A stretch of DNA of 64,000 bases. Source: Novosphingobium sp. JCM 18896. GTDB lineage: Bacteria > Pseudomonadota > Alphaproteobacteria > Sphingomonadales > Sphingomonadaceae. This document shows, piece after piece, positions 52,797 through 60,384 of the stretch. Positions within the stretch are counted from its first letter, which is position 1. The number at the start of each line of letters is the position of its first letter. The notes under the pieces were generated by a model. The model ran no database searches. It saw nothing but the letters and a program-made list of their open reading frames with translations, and was not told the DNA's origin. Location of the stretch: positions 765,062-829,061 of the forward strand of contig NZ_JAPCZF010000003.1 in NCBI RefSeq assembly GCF_025938095.1, written 5' to 3'. A program made the position numbers and the translations under genes.

Positions 52797-53220
52797 CCTC
52801 GCGCGGCTCGTCTACTACAGCCGCAACCGCATCGCAGGGGATGCCCTGCCCGAGATCGATGCAATCCTTGCGTCGAGCCGCCGCAATAATGCCGGCGCCG
52901 GTGTCACAGGCGCGCTCCTGTTCAACATGGGCTGCTTTGGGCAGATCCTCGAAGGGCCCCGGCGTGCGGTCGAGGCGACTTTCGAGCGGATCCAGCGTGA
53001 CGAGCGGCATGGCGAGGTTTCCCTGCTGGACTTCCAGGGCATCGACGAGCGAGCTTTCTCGAACTGGTCCATGGCCTTCGTCGGCAGCTCCAAGCTCGAC
53101 GAGGATCGCTTCGCCGATATCGCGGGGCAGAGTGGTTTCGACCCCTCGCGGATGTCGGCCGATAGCCTTTTCGAGATCCTCCACAGCCTCGCGCTGGAAG
53201 AAGAGAGACGCTCCGATTAA
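52786..53220 (+). CDS. BLUF-domain blue-light photoreceptor
   Basis: GTG at 52786 with GAGG upstream gives 144 residues. The flavin-switch residues fit AppA spacing exactly: Tyr11 (LVYYSRN), Asn35 (RRNNAGAG), Gln53 (CFGQILEGP), Trp94 and Met96 (SNWSMAF) against AppA 21/45/63/104/106. It binds FAD and signals blue light. The C-terminal 50 residues are a short helical cap. The gene overlaps the EAL gene, so the pair is a two-protein version of the fused BLUF-EAL photoreceptors. Confidence 0.94.
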   Translation: MELSLARLVYYSRNRIAGDALPEIDAILASSRRNNAGAGVTGALLFNMGCFGQILEGPRRAVEATFERIQRDERHGEVSLLDFQGIDERAFSNWSMAFVGSSKLDEDRFADIAGQSGFDPSRMSADSLFEILHSLALEEERRSD

Positions 53221-53246
53221 GTTATTTAGATGACAGGCGGGACAGA

Positions 53247-53260
53247 GTGATCGCGATCAC
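53247..53260. promoter_or_regulatory. 14-base palindrome GTGATCGCGATCAC
   Basis: Perfect palindrome of the TGAT-N4-ATCA type bound by Crp/Fnr-family regulators, 26 bases past the BLUF gene stop. The next gene start is over 400 bases away, so any target is unclear. Confidence 0.35.
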
Positions 53261-53651
53261 AATGACGGGGCCGGTCTTGCCTTAGGGTTGCTGGAGACTT
53301 GGTGCGGCATCGCATGCGAGCCTTGGAGGGCGTGAGGCGCCAGGCAGCACTCGGCCGTAAAGGAAAACGCGATATTGCGGGATTGCGGGTAACGTCGTCA
53401 CTTTTGGCGCTCGCCCATTTGAAAAGAGTTTCTTGCCGCTTCGAGAACCCATCGGCACCTTTTAAGGTCACTCTGGTGACATGCGCCTGAATTCGAGCTT
53501 GAAGTGTAAATTAAGCGCCCGAGATGCTGGCGAAAGAACTTGGTTTGGCAAGCTCGCGGTACATTCGTCGGAGCCTTGCATCGTTCTGTCGCAAGCTGAA
53601 GTGGTTAGCGGAATTTTCGCACCGCCCATGCCAATGTTGCGGGGGGCAAGG
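53261..53651. other. gene-free stretch before the SRPBCC operon
   Basis: About 390 bases with only short frames; nothing recognised apart from the palindrome just before and the promoter just after. Confidence 0.4.
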
Positions 53652-53676
53652 GGAACTTTGACGTCCCGGTAGGGTT
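53652..53676 (+). promoter_or_regulatory. EcfG-type promoter for the SRPBCC-ADH-SDR operon
   Basis: GGAAC (53652-53656), 16 bases, GGTT (53673-53676), 33 bases before the ATG at 53709. Confidence 0.6.
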
Positions 53677-53708
53677 CGATGAGCATATCCCCGAAAAGGA
53701 ACTCATCC

Positions 53709-54269
53709 ATGACGAGCGAAACGACTCTGGCCCCAGGCCAGCGCGACGACGCGCCTGTAACCACATCGAAGTCGGTCCATTCCGATCGTGCGCTTCTGGC
53801 CGAAGCGATCACCATCAATCGCCCGGCGCAGGAGCTATACGCCTTCTGGCGTGATCCTGCGAACCTCGCGCCGATCATGGAGAACATTCAGGCCATCGAA
53901 AAGCTCGATGATCGGCGTTCTCGCTGGACGGTCAAGGCGCCTGCCGGGCGCGAGGTGACATGGGACTCCGTCATCACCGAGGATGTCCCCGGCGAGGCGA
54001 TCACTTGGCAATCCGCCCCCGATGCCGATGTCGCCAACAGCGGTCGTATCGAGTTCCGCGAGGTAGCCGGTCGCGGCACCGTGGTACGAGCGACCATAGC
54101 CTACGATCCGCCGGCTGGCGCCCTGGGCCAGCTCATCGCCAAGCTTTTCCAGCGCGAGCCTCGCATCCAGACGCGGCGCGATCTCAAGCGCTTCAAGCAG
54201 CTCATGGAAACCGGCGAGGTCGCCACGGCTGCGCGCACCCGAAAGCAGCTCGAGGAGGAACAGGCCTGA
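53709..54269 (+). CDS. SRPBCC (START/Bet v1-like) family protein
   Basis: ATG at 53709 with AAAGGAA upstream; 186 residues. The SRPBCC cavity fold shows [61 protein letters not shown]. An N-terminal ~35-residue polar arm precedes it. Such proteins bind hydrophobic small molecules. TGATG joins it to the dehydrogenase, so the two are made together. Confidence 0.9.
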   Translation: MTSETTLAPGQRDDAPVTTSKSVHSDRALLAEAITINRPAQELYAFWRDPANLAPIMENIQAIEKLDDRRSRWTVKAPAGREVTWDSVITEDVPGEAITWQSAPDADVANSGRIEFREVAGRGTVVRATIAYDPPAGALGQLIAKLFQREPRIQTRRDLKRFKQLMETGEVATAARTRKQLEEEQA

Positions 54270-55459
54270 TGCGCGCGCTCACCTGGCACGGCAAGCATGA
54301 CGTCCGCGTCGACACCGTCGACGATCCCGAAATCATCAATCCGCGCGACGCGATCATCAAGATCACCGCGACGGCGATCTGCGGATCCGACCTCCATCTT
54401 TACGATGGTTACATCCCGACGATGCAGGCCGGCGACATCCTTGGCCACGAATTCATGGGAGAGGTGGTCGAGACCGGCCCCAAGAGCACCCTCCGCAAGG
54501 GCCAGAAGGTCGTCGTCCCATTCACTATTTCCTGCGGGTCCTGCTATCATTGCGGCAAGCACCAATATTCGGCTTGCGACAACGGCAACCCCGCCGACAA
54601 CCAGGATATCGGCCGCGAACTCTACGGCCAACCCATGTCGGGGTTGTTCGGCTACAGCCACATGACCGGCGGTTATGCGGGGGGCCAGGCCGAATACGTT
54701 CGCGTGCCCTTCAGCGACGTCGGCCCGATCGTCGTTCCCGATCATATCGAGGATGAGAAAGTCCTGTTCCTATCGGACATTCTGCCCACGGGATGGATGG
54801 CCGCCGAGAACGCGCAGATCGAACCCGGCGATACCGTCGCGGTCTGGGGCTGCGGCCCCGTTGGTCTGTTCGCAGTGCAGTCTGCCTTCCTCATGGGCGC
54901 CGAGCGCGTGATCGCGATCGACCATTTTCCGCACCGGCTCGAGTTGGCGCGCAAGTTTGGCGCTGAAGCGATCAACTTCGAGGAGACGAAGACCTATGAG
55001 GCGCTGATGGAGATGACTGGCGGGATCGGTCCCGACGCGGTGATCGACGCGGTAGGTCTCGAAGCCCACGGCTTTTTCGTCGATAACGTCATCGACCAGA
55101 TCAAAGCGTCGATGTTTCTCGGCACCGACCGCACTCATTCGATCCGTCAGGCGATACTCGCTTGCCGCAAGGGCGGCCGGGTCTCGATGCCTGCGGTCTA
55201 CGGCGGCTTCGTCGACAAGTTCCCGTTGGGGGCCTTCATGGAGAAGGGCCTGACCTTGAAGACCGGGCAGACCCATGTCCAGCATTACATGCCGGGGCTG
55301 CTCAATGCGATCGTCGAGGAGAAGATCGACACCACCTTCCTCATTTCGCACCGCATGGCGCTCGAGGACGCGCCCAAGGGCTACAAGATGTTCCACGACA
55401 ACCAGAACGAAGTGACCAAGGTCGTGCTGAAGCCCGACTTTGCAATCGCCGCAGAATAG
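54269..55459 (+). CDS. zinc-dependent alcohol dehydrogenase (MDR family)
   Basis: The ATG overlaps the previous stop (TGATG). 396 residues: catalytic zinc site [11 protein letters not shown] and [10 protein letters not shown], structural-zinc loop [22 protein letters not shown]-binding [18 protein letters not shown] and [19 protein letters not shown]. It matches the formaldehyde/glutathione-independent dehydrogenase-like MDRs that sit with SRPBCC and SDR genes in many alphaproteobacteria. Likely oxidises an alcohol or reduces an aldehyde under stress. Confidence 0.93.
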   Translation: MRALTWHGKHDVRVDTVDDPEIINPRDAIIKITATAICGSDLHLYDGYIPTMQAGDILGHEFMGEVVETGPKSTLRKGQKVVVPFTISCGSCYHCGKHQYSACDNGNPADNQDIGRELYGQPMSGLFGYSHMTGGYAGGQAEYVRVPFSDVGPIVVPDHIEDEKVLFLSDILPTGWMAAENAQIEPGDTVAVWGCGPVGLFAVQSAFLMGAERVIAIDHFPHRLELARKFGAEAINFEETKTYEALMEMTGGIGPDAVIDAVGLEAHGFFVDNVIDQIKASMFLGTDRTHSIRQAILACRKGGRVSMPAVYGGFVDKFPLGAFMEKGLTLKTGQTHVQHYMPGLLNAIVEEKIDTTFLISHRMALEDAPKGYKMFHDNQNEVTKVVLKPDFAIAAE

Positions 55460-55468
55460 GACCTGGCC

Positions 55469-56251
55469 ATGGCAGACAAATTCGCAATCATCACGGGTGC
55501 CTCGACCGGGATCGGCGCCGAGCTCGCAAAGCTCGCCGCGGCGGACGGCTACGACCTGCTTGTTGTCGCCGACACGCCCTTTGTAGATGCCTCGGCGGGC
55601 CTGCAGGGGCAGGACACCACGGTAAATGCACTTGAAGTCGATCTTGCGACCTTCGAAGGCGTCGACCAGCTCCTGGATGCGGCCGGCGGCCGGCCGGTCG
55701 ACCTGCTCTGCGCCAATGCCGGACACGGGCTTGGCCATGCATTTCTCGAGCAAGATCCGACTGCTTGGCGCCACGTGATCGACACCAACGTGACCGGAAC
55801 TCTCTACCTGCTCCAAAAAGTGCTGGCAGAGATGGTCTCGCGCAATGCGGGCAAAATACTGGTGACGGGTTCGATCGCGGGCTTCATCCCAGGGACGTTC
55901 AACGCGGTCTACAACGGCACCAAGGCCTTCGTGGACAACTTCACCGACGCCCTGCGCAATGAAATCAAAGCAAGCGATGGGGTCACACTCACCACGCTCA
56001 TGCCAGGACCGGTCGAAACCGAATTTTTCGCACGGGGCAATATGATGGATACGCAGGTCGGTCAGGATCCTCACAAATCCGATCCCGCAGATGTGGCAAA
56101 GGATGGCTACGAAGCGGTGATGGCCGGCAAGTCCTCGATCGTCTCGGGCTGGAAGAACAAGATTCAGCAGGCCGTTGCCAATGTGACGCCGGCCTCGGTT
56201 CTTGCCGAGCAGCACCGCAAGATGGCGGAGCCAGGTTCAGCGCAAGGGTGA
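55469..56251 (+). CDS. SDR family oxidoreductase
   Basis: Nine bases after the dehydrogenase; 260 residues. The nucleotide site is FAIITGASTGIGAELAKLAA, CANAGHGLGHAF is the NNAG-equivalent, Ser is in VTGSIAGFIPG, and YNGTKAF has Tyr-Lys. The C-terminus is charged. It is the third gene of the SRPBCC operon and probably works on a related carbonyl. Confidence 0.92.
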   Translation: MADKFAIITGASTGIGAELAKLAAADGYDLLVVADTPFVDASAGLQGQDTTVNALEVDLATFEGVDQLLDAAGGRPVDLLCANAGHGLGHAFLEQDPTAWRHVIDTNVTGTLYLLQKVLAEMVSRNAGKILVTGSIAGFIPGTFNAVYNGTKAFVDNFTDALRNEIKASDGVTLTTLMPGPVETEFFARGNMMDTQVGQDPHKSDPADVAKDGYEAVMAGKSSIVSGWKNKIQQAVANVTPASVLAEQHRKMAEPGSAQG

Positions 56252-56654
56252 TGCTGCTTGCCGCGGTTATACCATCGGCTTCGCTGGATACCGCCGGCTA
56301 TGCGGGCACCCATGGCGTCATGGAGCTGCTTAGTAGGCGCCTGGTGTAACGCTTTTTCGTCTTAGGCATTGCGATGTCGGCGTAATGGTGAGTTGAACGG
56401 CCAAGGTCGCCGACTTGCGCAGGCACGAGTTGGATGCTTGGGCTGGCGAAGTTTTTTCAAGGCAGTCCCGATTTCTACGCCGGCCATCTGCGATTCCCGT
56501 CGGCCCCGACGAGAAGTTCCGGATTTTGCCTTTCAGCGCGGCCCTCATGCTTTGAGGGAAGGTCCAGGAAGCGTTCCCTCCCTGGTTGCCTGCGACGAAG
56601 AAATCGCTTTCGACCGGTGCGGTTGCCAACTCGTCCCTAAGTTTCGTCGAGGCC
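56252..56654. other. gene-free stretch
   Basis: About 400 bases between two operons. No coding-like frame; the next promoter starts at 56655. Confidence 0.4.
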
Positions 56655-56679
56655 GGAACGAACGCGCTTAGGGGTGGTT
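56655..56679 (+). promoter_or_regulatory. EcfG-type promoter for the SDR-DUF6766 operon
   Basis: GGAAC (56655-56659), 16 bases, GGTT (56676-56679), 32 bases before the ATG at 56712, with AGGAGAGG in the leader. Confidence 0.6.
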
Positions 56680-56711
56680 GTCGGGACGAGCGAGAGAAGC
56701 AGGAGAGGACC

Positions 56712-57482
56712 ATGGCCGAAGCCGATCCGCGCAACATATCCGATGCCCATACCCTGCAGCCCGATCTCGCCGGGCGCAAGGCCATCATAACTGGCGGCAC
56801 CACGGGTATAGGCCGAGCGATCACCATCCTTCTCGCCAGCTACGGTGTCAAAGTATTCACTTGCGGCCGGACGGAAGAACATCTGCAGGATGCACTGGAA
56901 CGTATTCGCGAGGTTGGTGAAGGCGACGGTATCACCGTCGACCTGGCGAAGGCGGACGAGATCGACCGGTTCTTCGAGGCAGCCGATCGCTACTTGGGAG
57001 GCCTGGATATTGCCGTGATCAATGCGGCCGTTCCGGCTGAAGCCTTGGCCGAGACCTCCGAAAGAGAAACCCGCTATCAGCTCGAAGCCGACTTCACCTC
57101 TTATCTGATCTCGGCGCAGAAAGCGGCGAAGCGTATGAAGGCGGGCAGCGACGTTCTCATCATCGGCTCGATGTCGGCAGTGTCCCAGAAGGGCGGCAAT
57201 TCGATCTACGTAGCGGCCAAACGCGGCATCGAAGGCTTCGCCACATCGCTGCGACAGGAACTGGCGGAGCACGACATAAAGGTCGGTCTGATCGAGCCAG
57301 GTTTTACCGGCGCCGATTTTCAGTATCCTGATTTTCCCCCCGAGAGGCAGCGGGAGTTGATCCGCGCGAACAAGATGCTGCGCGCCGAGGACATAGCGGT
57401 CGCGGCGCACTTCATGCTTACACAGCCTCGGCGTACCGCCGTCTCGCTGATGCGGGTGGAAACGCGGCTCGAGCATCCCTGA
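56712..57482 (+). CDS. SDR family oxidoreductase
   Basis: 256 residues from ATG 56712 (AGGAGAGG upstream). KAIITGGTTGIGRAITILLA is the cofactor loop; VINAAVPAEALAE replaces the usual NNAG; Ser lies in IIGSMSAVSQKGG, and YVAAKRGIEG has Tyr-Lys. It shares operon position with the following DUF6766 gene. Substrate unknown. Confidence 0.92.
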   Translation: MAEADPRNISDAHTLQPDLAGRKAIITGGTTGIGRAITILLASYGVKVFTCGRTEEHLQDALERIREVGEGDGITVDLAKADEIDRFFEAADRYLGGLDIAVINAAVPAEALAETSERETRYQLEADFTSYLISAQKAAKRMKAGSDVLIIGSMSAVSQKGGNSIYVAAKRGIEGFATSLRQELAEHDIKVGLIEPGFTGADFQYPDFPPERQRELIRANKMLRAEDIAVAAHFMLTQPRRTAVSLMRVETRLEHP

Positions 57483-57497
57483 CCAGAGCGCCCCGCA

Positions 57498-58199
57498 ATG
57501 ACCGAAAGAAACAGGCCAACGAGATTTCGCTACACCGGCCTCGCACGGGCTTTCAAGGCGAATGGCCTGACGATCGTGCTGCTTCTGCTTTTTGCAGTTA
57601 GCATCGGGGGACAGTTGATCGCCGGCTGGCGCGTCACGCTCGAGGACCAGCTTCGCCATGGTGCGCCGACGATTGGCTTGGCGGCCTATGCCGCTAGCCC
57701 CGAATTTGTCGCTGCCGTTTTCGAGAACTGGGAGAGCGAGTTCCTCCAGATGTCCACTTACGTGGTGCTCACGGCCATGCTCTTCCAACGCGGCTCGGCG
57801 GAATCGAAAGATCCGGACAGTCCGCCCCGTGATGAGGATATCGTGCGTCAGGCGCTTCAGCCAGACGCGCCTCGGATCCTGCGAAAGGGGCGGTTCTGGC
57901 GAGCGCTTTACGCCCGCTCCTTGGGCCTTGCGCTGGCGGGATTGTTCGCGGTGTCTTTCGCGATCCATTGGCTTGCCAGCGCGCGCGCGGCCGGCCAGGA
58001 AGCGCTGGAACATGGTGAGGCGGCGCCGACGGCGCTCTCCTATCTTGCCGACCCGCAACTATGGTTTGAATCGTTCCAGAACTGGCAGAGCGAATTCCTG
58101 TCGACTGCGGTGCTGGTCGTCTTTTCGATATTCTTGCGACAGAAGGAATCACCGGAATCGAAGGCCGTTGCAGCGCCGCACCACGAGACCGGCTCATGA
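57498..58199 (+). CDS. DUF6766 family membrane protein
   Basis: 233 residues, MTERNRPTRFRYTGLARAFK. Two related halves each have a hydrophobic helix and an FxNWxSEF motif: AAVFENWESEFLQMSTYVVL and FESFQNWQSEFLSTAVLVVF. This duplication and the motif are features of DUF6766. Membrane-bound, function unknown, common in stress operons. It ends in an ATGA overlap with a small frame. Confidence 0.88.
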   Translation: MTERNRPTRFRYTGLARAFKANGLTIVLLLLFAVSIGGQLIAGWRVTLEDQLRHGAPTIGLAAYAASPEFVAAVFENWESEFLQMSTYVVLTAMLFQRGSAESKDPDSPPRDEDIVRQALQPDAPRILRKGRFWRALYARSLGLALAGLFAVSFAIHWLASARAAGQEALEHGEAAPTALSYLADPQLWFESFQNWQSEFLSTAVLVVFSIFLRQKESPESKAVAAPHHETGS

Positions 58200-58318
58200 T
58201 CTCGCAATCGGCGACGAAAGGCACAGAGCACCGTTCCACACCGCCCGCTTGGTCTTCGCGGGCAGAATCTGGTCCGGAGGGGACCGGTACAGGGGGGGGC
58301 ACGGACCTGCAGCGATGA
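58196..58318 (+). CDS. small ORF (40 aa) overlapping DUF6766, with an eight-G tract
   Basis: ATG at 58196 overlaps the DUF6766 stop. The frame MISQSATKGTEHRSTPPAWS ends at 58318, soon after a run of eight G (58292-58299). With one G fewer the frame would go on to a coding-like end, APARPYVLALREALRGKK. The tract may be a slippage-prone switch or a sequence error. Tentative. Confidence 0.35.
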   Translation: MISQSATKGTEHRSTPPAWSSRAESGPEGTGTGGGTDLQR

Positions 58319-58647
58319 AGCGCCGGCACGTCCCTATGTCCTGGCGCTGCGTGAGGCGTTGCGCGGCAAGAAATGAAAAGAATGGGGCGGCTCGAATGCC
58401 GCGACCATCGAACTGGCGGCAGCCACCGACTCGCTCTGGGCGGTGATCCGCCGCGATAGGCAGGGCGGGACTGGCCCACTCCTCCGCCATATTCTATGGA
58501 TCATTGGTCCGGTGAACATTGTCCGACGATCGCCAAAGGCGATGCGGCTCACCAGCAGCAGCGACCTTGTTGCGGCGCCTGCGTGTCAACTCTGCTCGTT
58601 TCTCGCGCGCCGTTTGCGTAAGCGAACTCGCGTTCCATCGCTGGGAT
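58319..58647. other. gene-free stretch
   Basis: About 330 bases. After the possible continuation of the small ORF (to about 58375) nothing recognisable is seen. Confidence 0.35.
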
Positions 58648-58672
58648 GGAACGGTTAGTTTGTTGACAGGTT
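58648..58672 (+). promoter_or_regulatory. EcfG-type promoter candidate without an adjacent gene
   Basis: GGAAC (58648-58652), 16 bases, GGTT (58669-58672). The nearest gene, the KaiC-like one, starts 226 bases downstream, so it would have a long leader or encode a small RNA. Confidence 0.45.
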
Positions 58673-58897
58673 TCGCTTCGCGATGATGGACCCGCGCGCG
58701 ACGGATCTGTCTACTCGCCGGCGGTAGCACAGCGTCGTTTCGCCGGTGCGGCAGACAGCCGATGCGCTGGCTGGTGCCCCGTCGTCCATTCGCCAGTGCG
58801 CCTGATTGCGCTCGCCGCGCCGAAGTCTATGGTACGGCGCAATTTCTCGACAAGCCGAAGCGCCTGGCTCGGCTCGCTGCACCGAAGAGGTGACTGA

Positions 58898-60384
58898 ATG
58901 AGTGCAGAAACAGACATGGCAAATACCGGCATCGCTGGACTGGATGACGTTCTTACCGGTGGCCTGGCACGGGGCCGCGTCTTCCTGCTTGAAGGCAATC
59001 CCGGCACGGGCAAGACGACTGTCGCGATCCAGTTCTTGCTCGCTGGTGCGGCGGCCGAAGAGAAGACCCTCTATATCACCCTTTCTGAGACTGAGGAGGA
59101 ATTGCGCGAAAGCGCGCGCTCGCACGGCTGGTCGCTGTCCGGTATCGATATCTTCGAGCTCATTCCACCGGAGAACCTTCTCGACGAAAAGCAGCAGCAA
59201 AGCCTGCTCTACTCTTCGGATCTCGAGCTTGGCGAGACCACTCGGCGGATTTTCGAGGCCTTCGAAACTCACGCGCCCGATCGCGTCGTGCTCGACAGTC
59301 TCTCGGAAATCCGGCTGCTTGCGCAAGCTCGCTGCGCTACCGACGCCAGATCCTGGCGCTCAAACACTATTTCGCCAAGCAGCATGTCACTGTCCTGATG
59401 CTCGATGACATGACCACCGAGCTCAACGACAAGACGGTCCACAGTGTCGCGCACGGGGTGATCGCGCTTGAAGAACTCTCGCGCGATTATGGGCCCGAAC
59501 GCCGCAGACTGCGCGTGGTGAAGTTCCGCGGCCGCCGGTTCCGCGGGGGCTACCACGACTTCACGATCGACACCGGCGGTATTCGCGTCTTTCCCCGGCT
59601 CGTCTCCGCCGAGCACTACAAGTCCGTTCCGCGCAGCAATCTCACCACCGCAACGCCAGAACTCGACGAACTGTTGGGGGGCGGCATCGAAAGTGGGTCT
59701 AGCGTGCTCATCCTCGGGCCCACTGGCACCGGTAAGTCACTCCTCGCGCTGACTTTCATCTCGCGCGCCATCGAACGCGGCGAGAAGGCGGCGATGTTCG
59801 TCTTTGACGAGGAACTGGGCCTGCTGGTGCAACGCGCCAAACCGCTCGGCGTCGACCTTCAATCCATGGTAAGCCAAGATCAGCTCATTCTCGAGCAGGT
59901 CGATGCGGCAGAGCTTACCCCTGGTGAATTTTCCGATCGGGTGCGGCGTTGTGTCGAGGAAAACGGCGTGCAGACCGTGGTCATCGACAGCCTCAACGGT
60001 TTTCAAGCCGCGATGCCCGAAGAGAACGCGTTGATCCTGCACATGCGAGAGCTCCTGCAATATCTCAATCGTCAGGGCGCGACGACCTTCCTCACGGTTG
60101 CGCAACACGGTCTCGTCGGCGATATGAAGACGCCTGTTGACGTGACCTACCTCGCGGACACGGTAATCCTGCTGCGCTATTTCGAGGCGGCCGGCCGTGT
60201 CCGCCGAGCCATTTCGGTGGTCAAAAAACGGACCGGTCCCCACGAGGACACGATCCGCGAATACCGCATCGACAGCTCTGGTATCAGCCTCGGTTCGCCT
60301 CTCGTCGAATTCCAGGGGGTTCTTGCGGGCGTTCCGATCCTCTCTGGCGGCAGCGCCCATCTCATGGAAGAAACCAATCTTTGA
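58898..60384 (+). pseudogene. KaiC-like double ATPase gene with one frameshift
   Basis: Two RecA-like ATPase domains are encoded. The first, from ATG 58898 (GAGGTG upstream), has Walker A EGNPGTGKTTVAIQF and RVVLDSLSEIRLLAQ. The frame then breaks near 59328-59332: the real continuation SLRYRRQILALKHYFAKQHV lies one frame over, as if a base had been lost. The first frame ends at 59398. The second domain has GPTGTGKSLLALTF and TVVIDSLNGFQAAM. Intact KaiC-like proteins of this size (about 495 residues) sit next to histidine kinases in many proteobacteria, as here. Mutation or sequencing error. Confidence 0.8.
59398..60384 (+). CDS. C-terminal half of the KaiC-like ATPase, possible separate product
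   Basis: The ATG at 59398 overlaps the TGA of the shifted first half (TGATG), so ribosomes could restart here. The 328-residue product begins MLDDMTTELNDKTVHSVAHG, the end of domain one, and includes the complete second ATPase domain with Walker A GPTGTGKS and the late HGLVGDMKTPVDVTYLADTV. It ends TTGA-coupled to the histidine kinase. Confidence 0.65.
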   Translation: MLDDMTTELNDKTVHSVAHGVIALEELSRDYGPERRRLRVVKFRGRRFRGGYHDFTIDTGGIRVFPRLVSAEHYKSVPRSNLTTATPELDELLGGGIESGSSVLILGPTGTGKSLLALTFISRAIERGEKAAMFVFDEELGLLVQRAKPLGVDLQSMVSQDQLILEQVDAAELTPGEFSDRVRRCVEENGVQTVVIDSLNGFQAAMPEENALILHMRELLQYLNRQGATTFLTVAQHGLVGDMKTPVDVTYLADTVILLRYFEAAGRVRRAISVVKKRTGPHEDTIREYRIDSSGISLGSPLVEFQGVLAGVPILSGGSAHLMEETNL

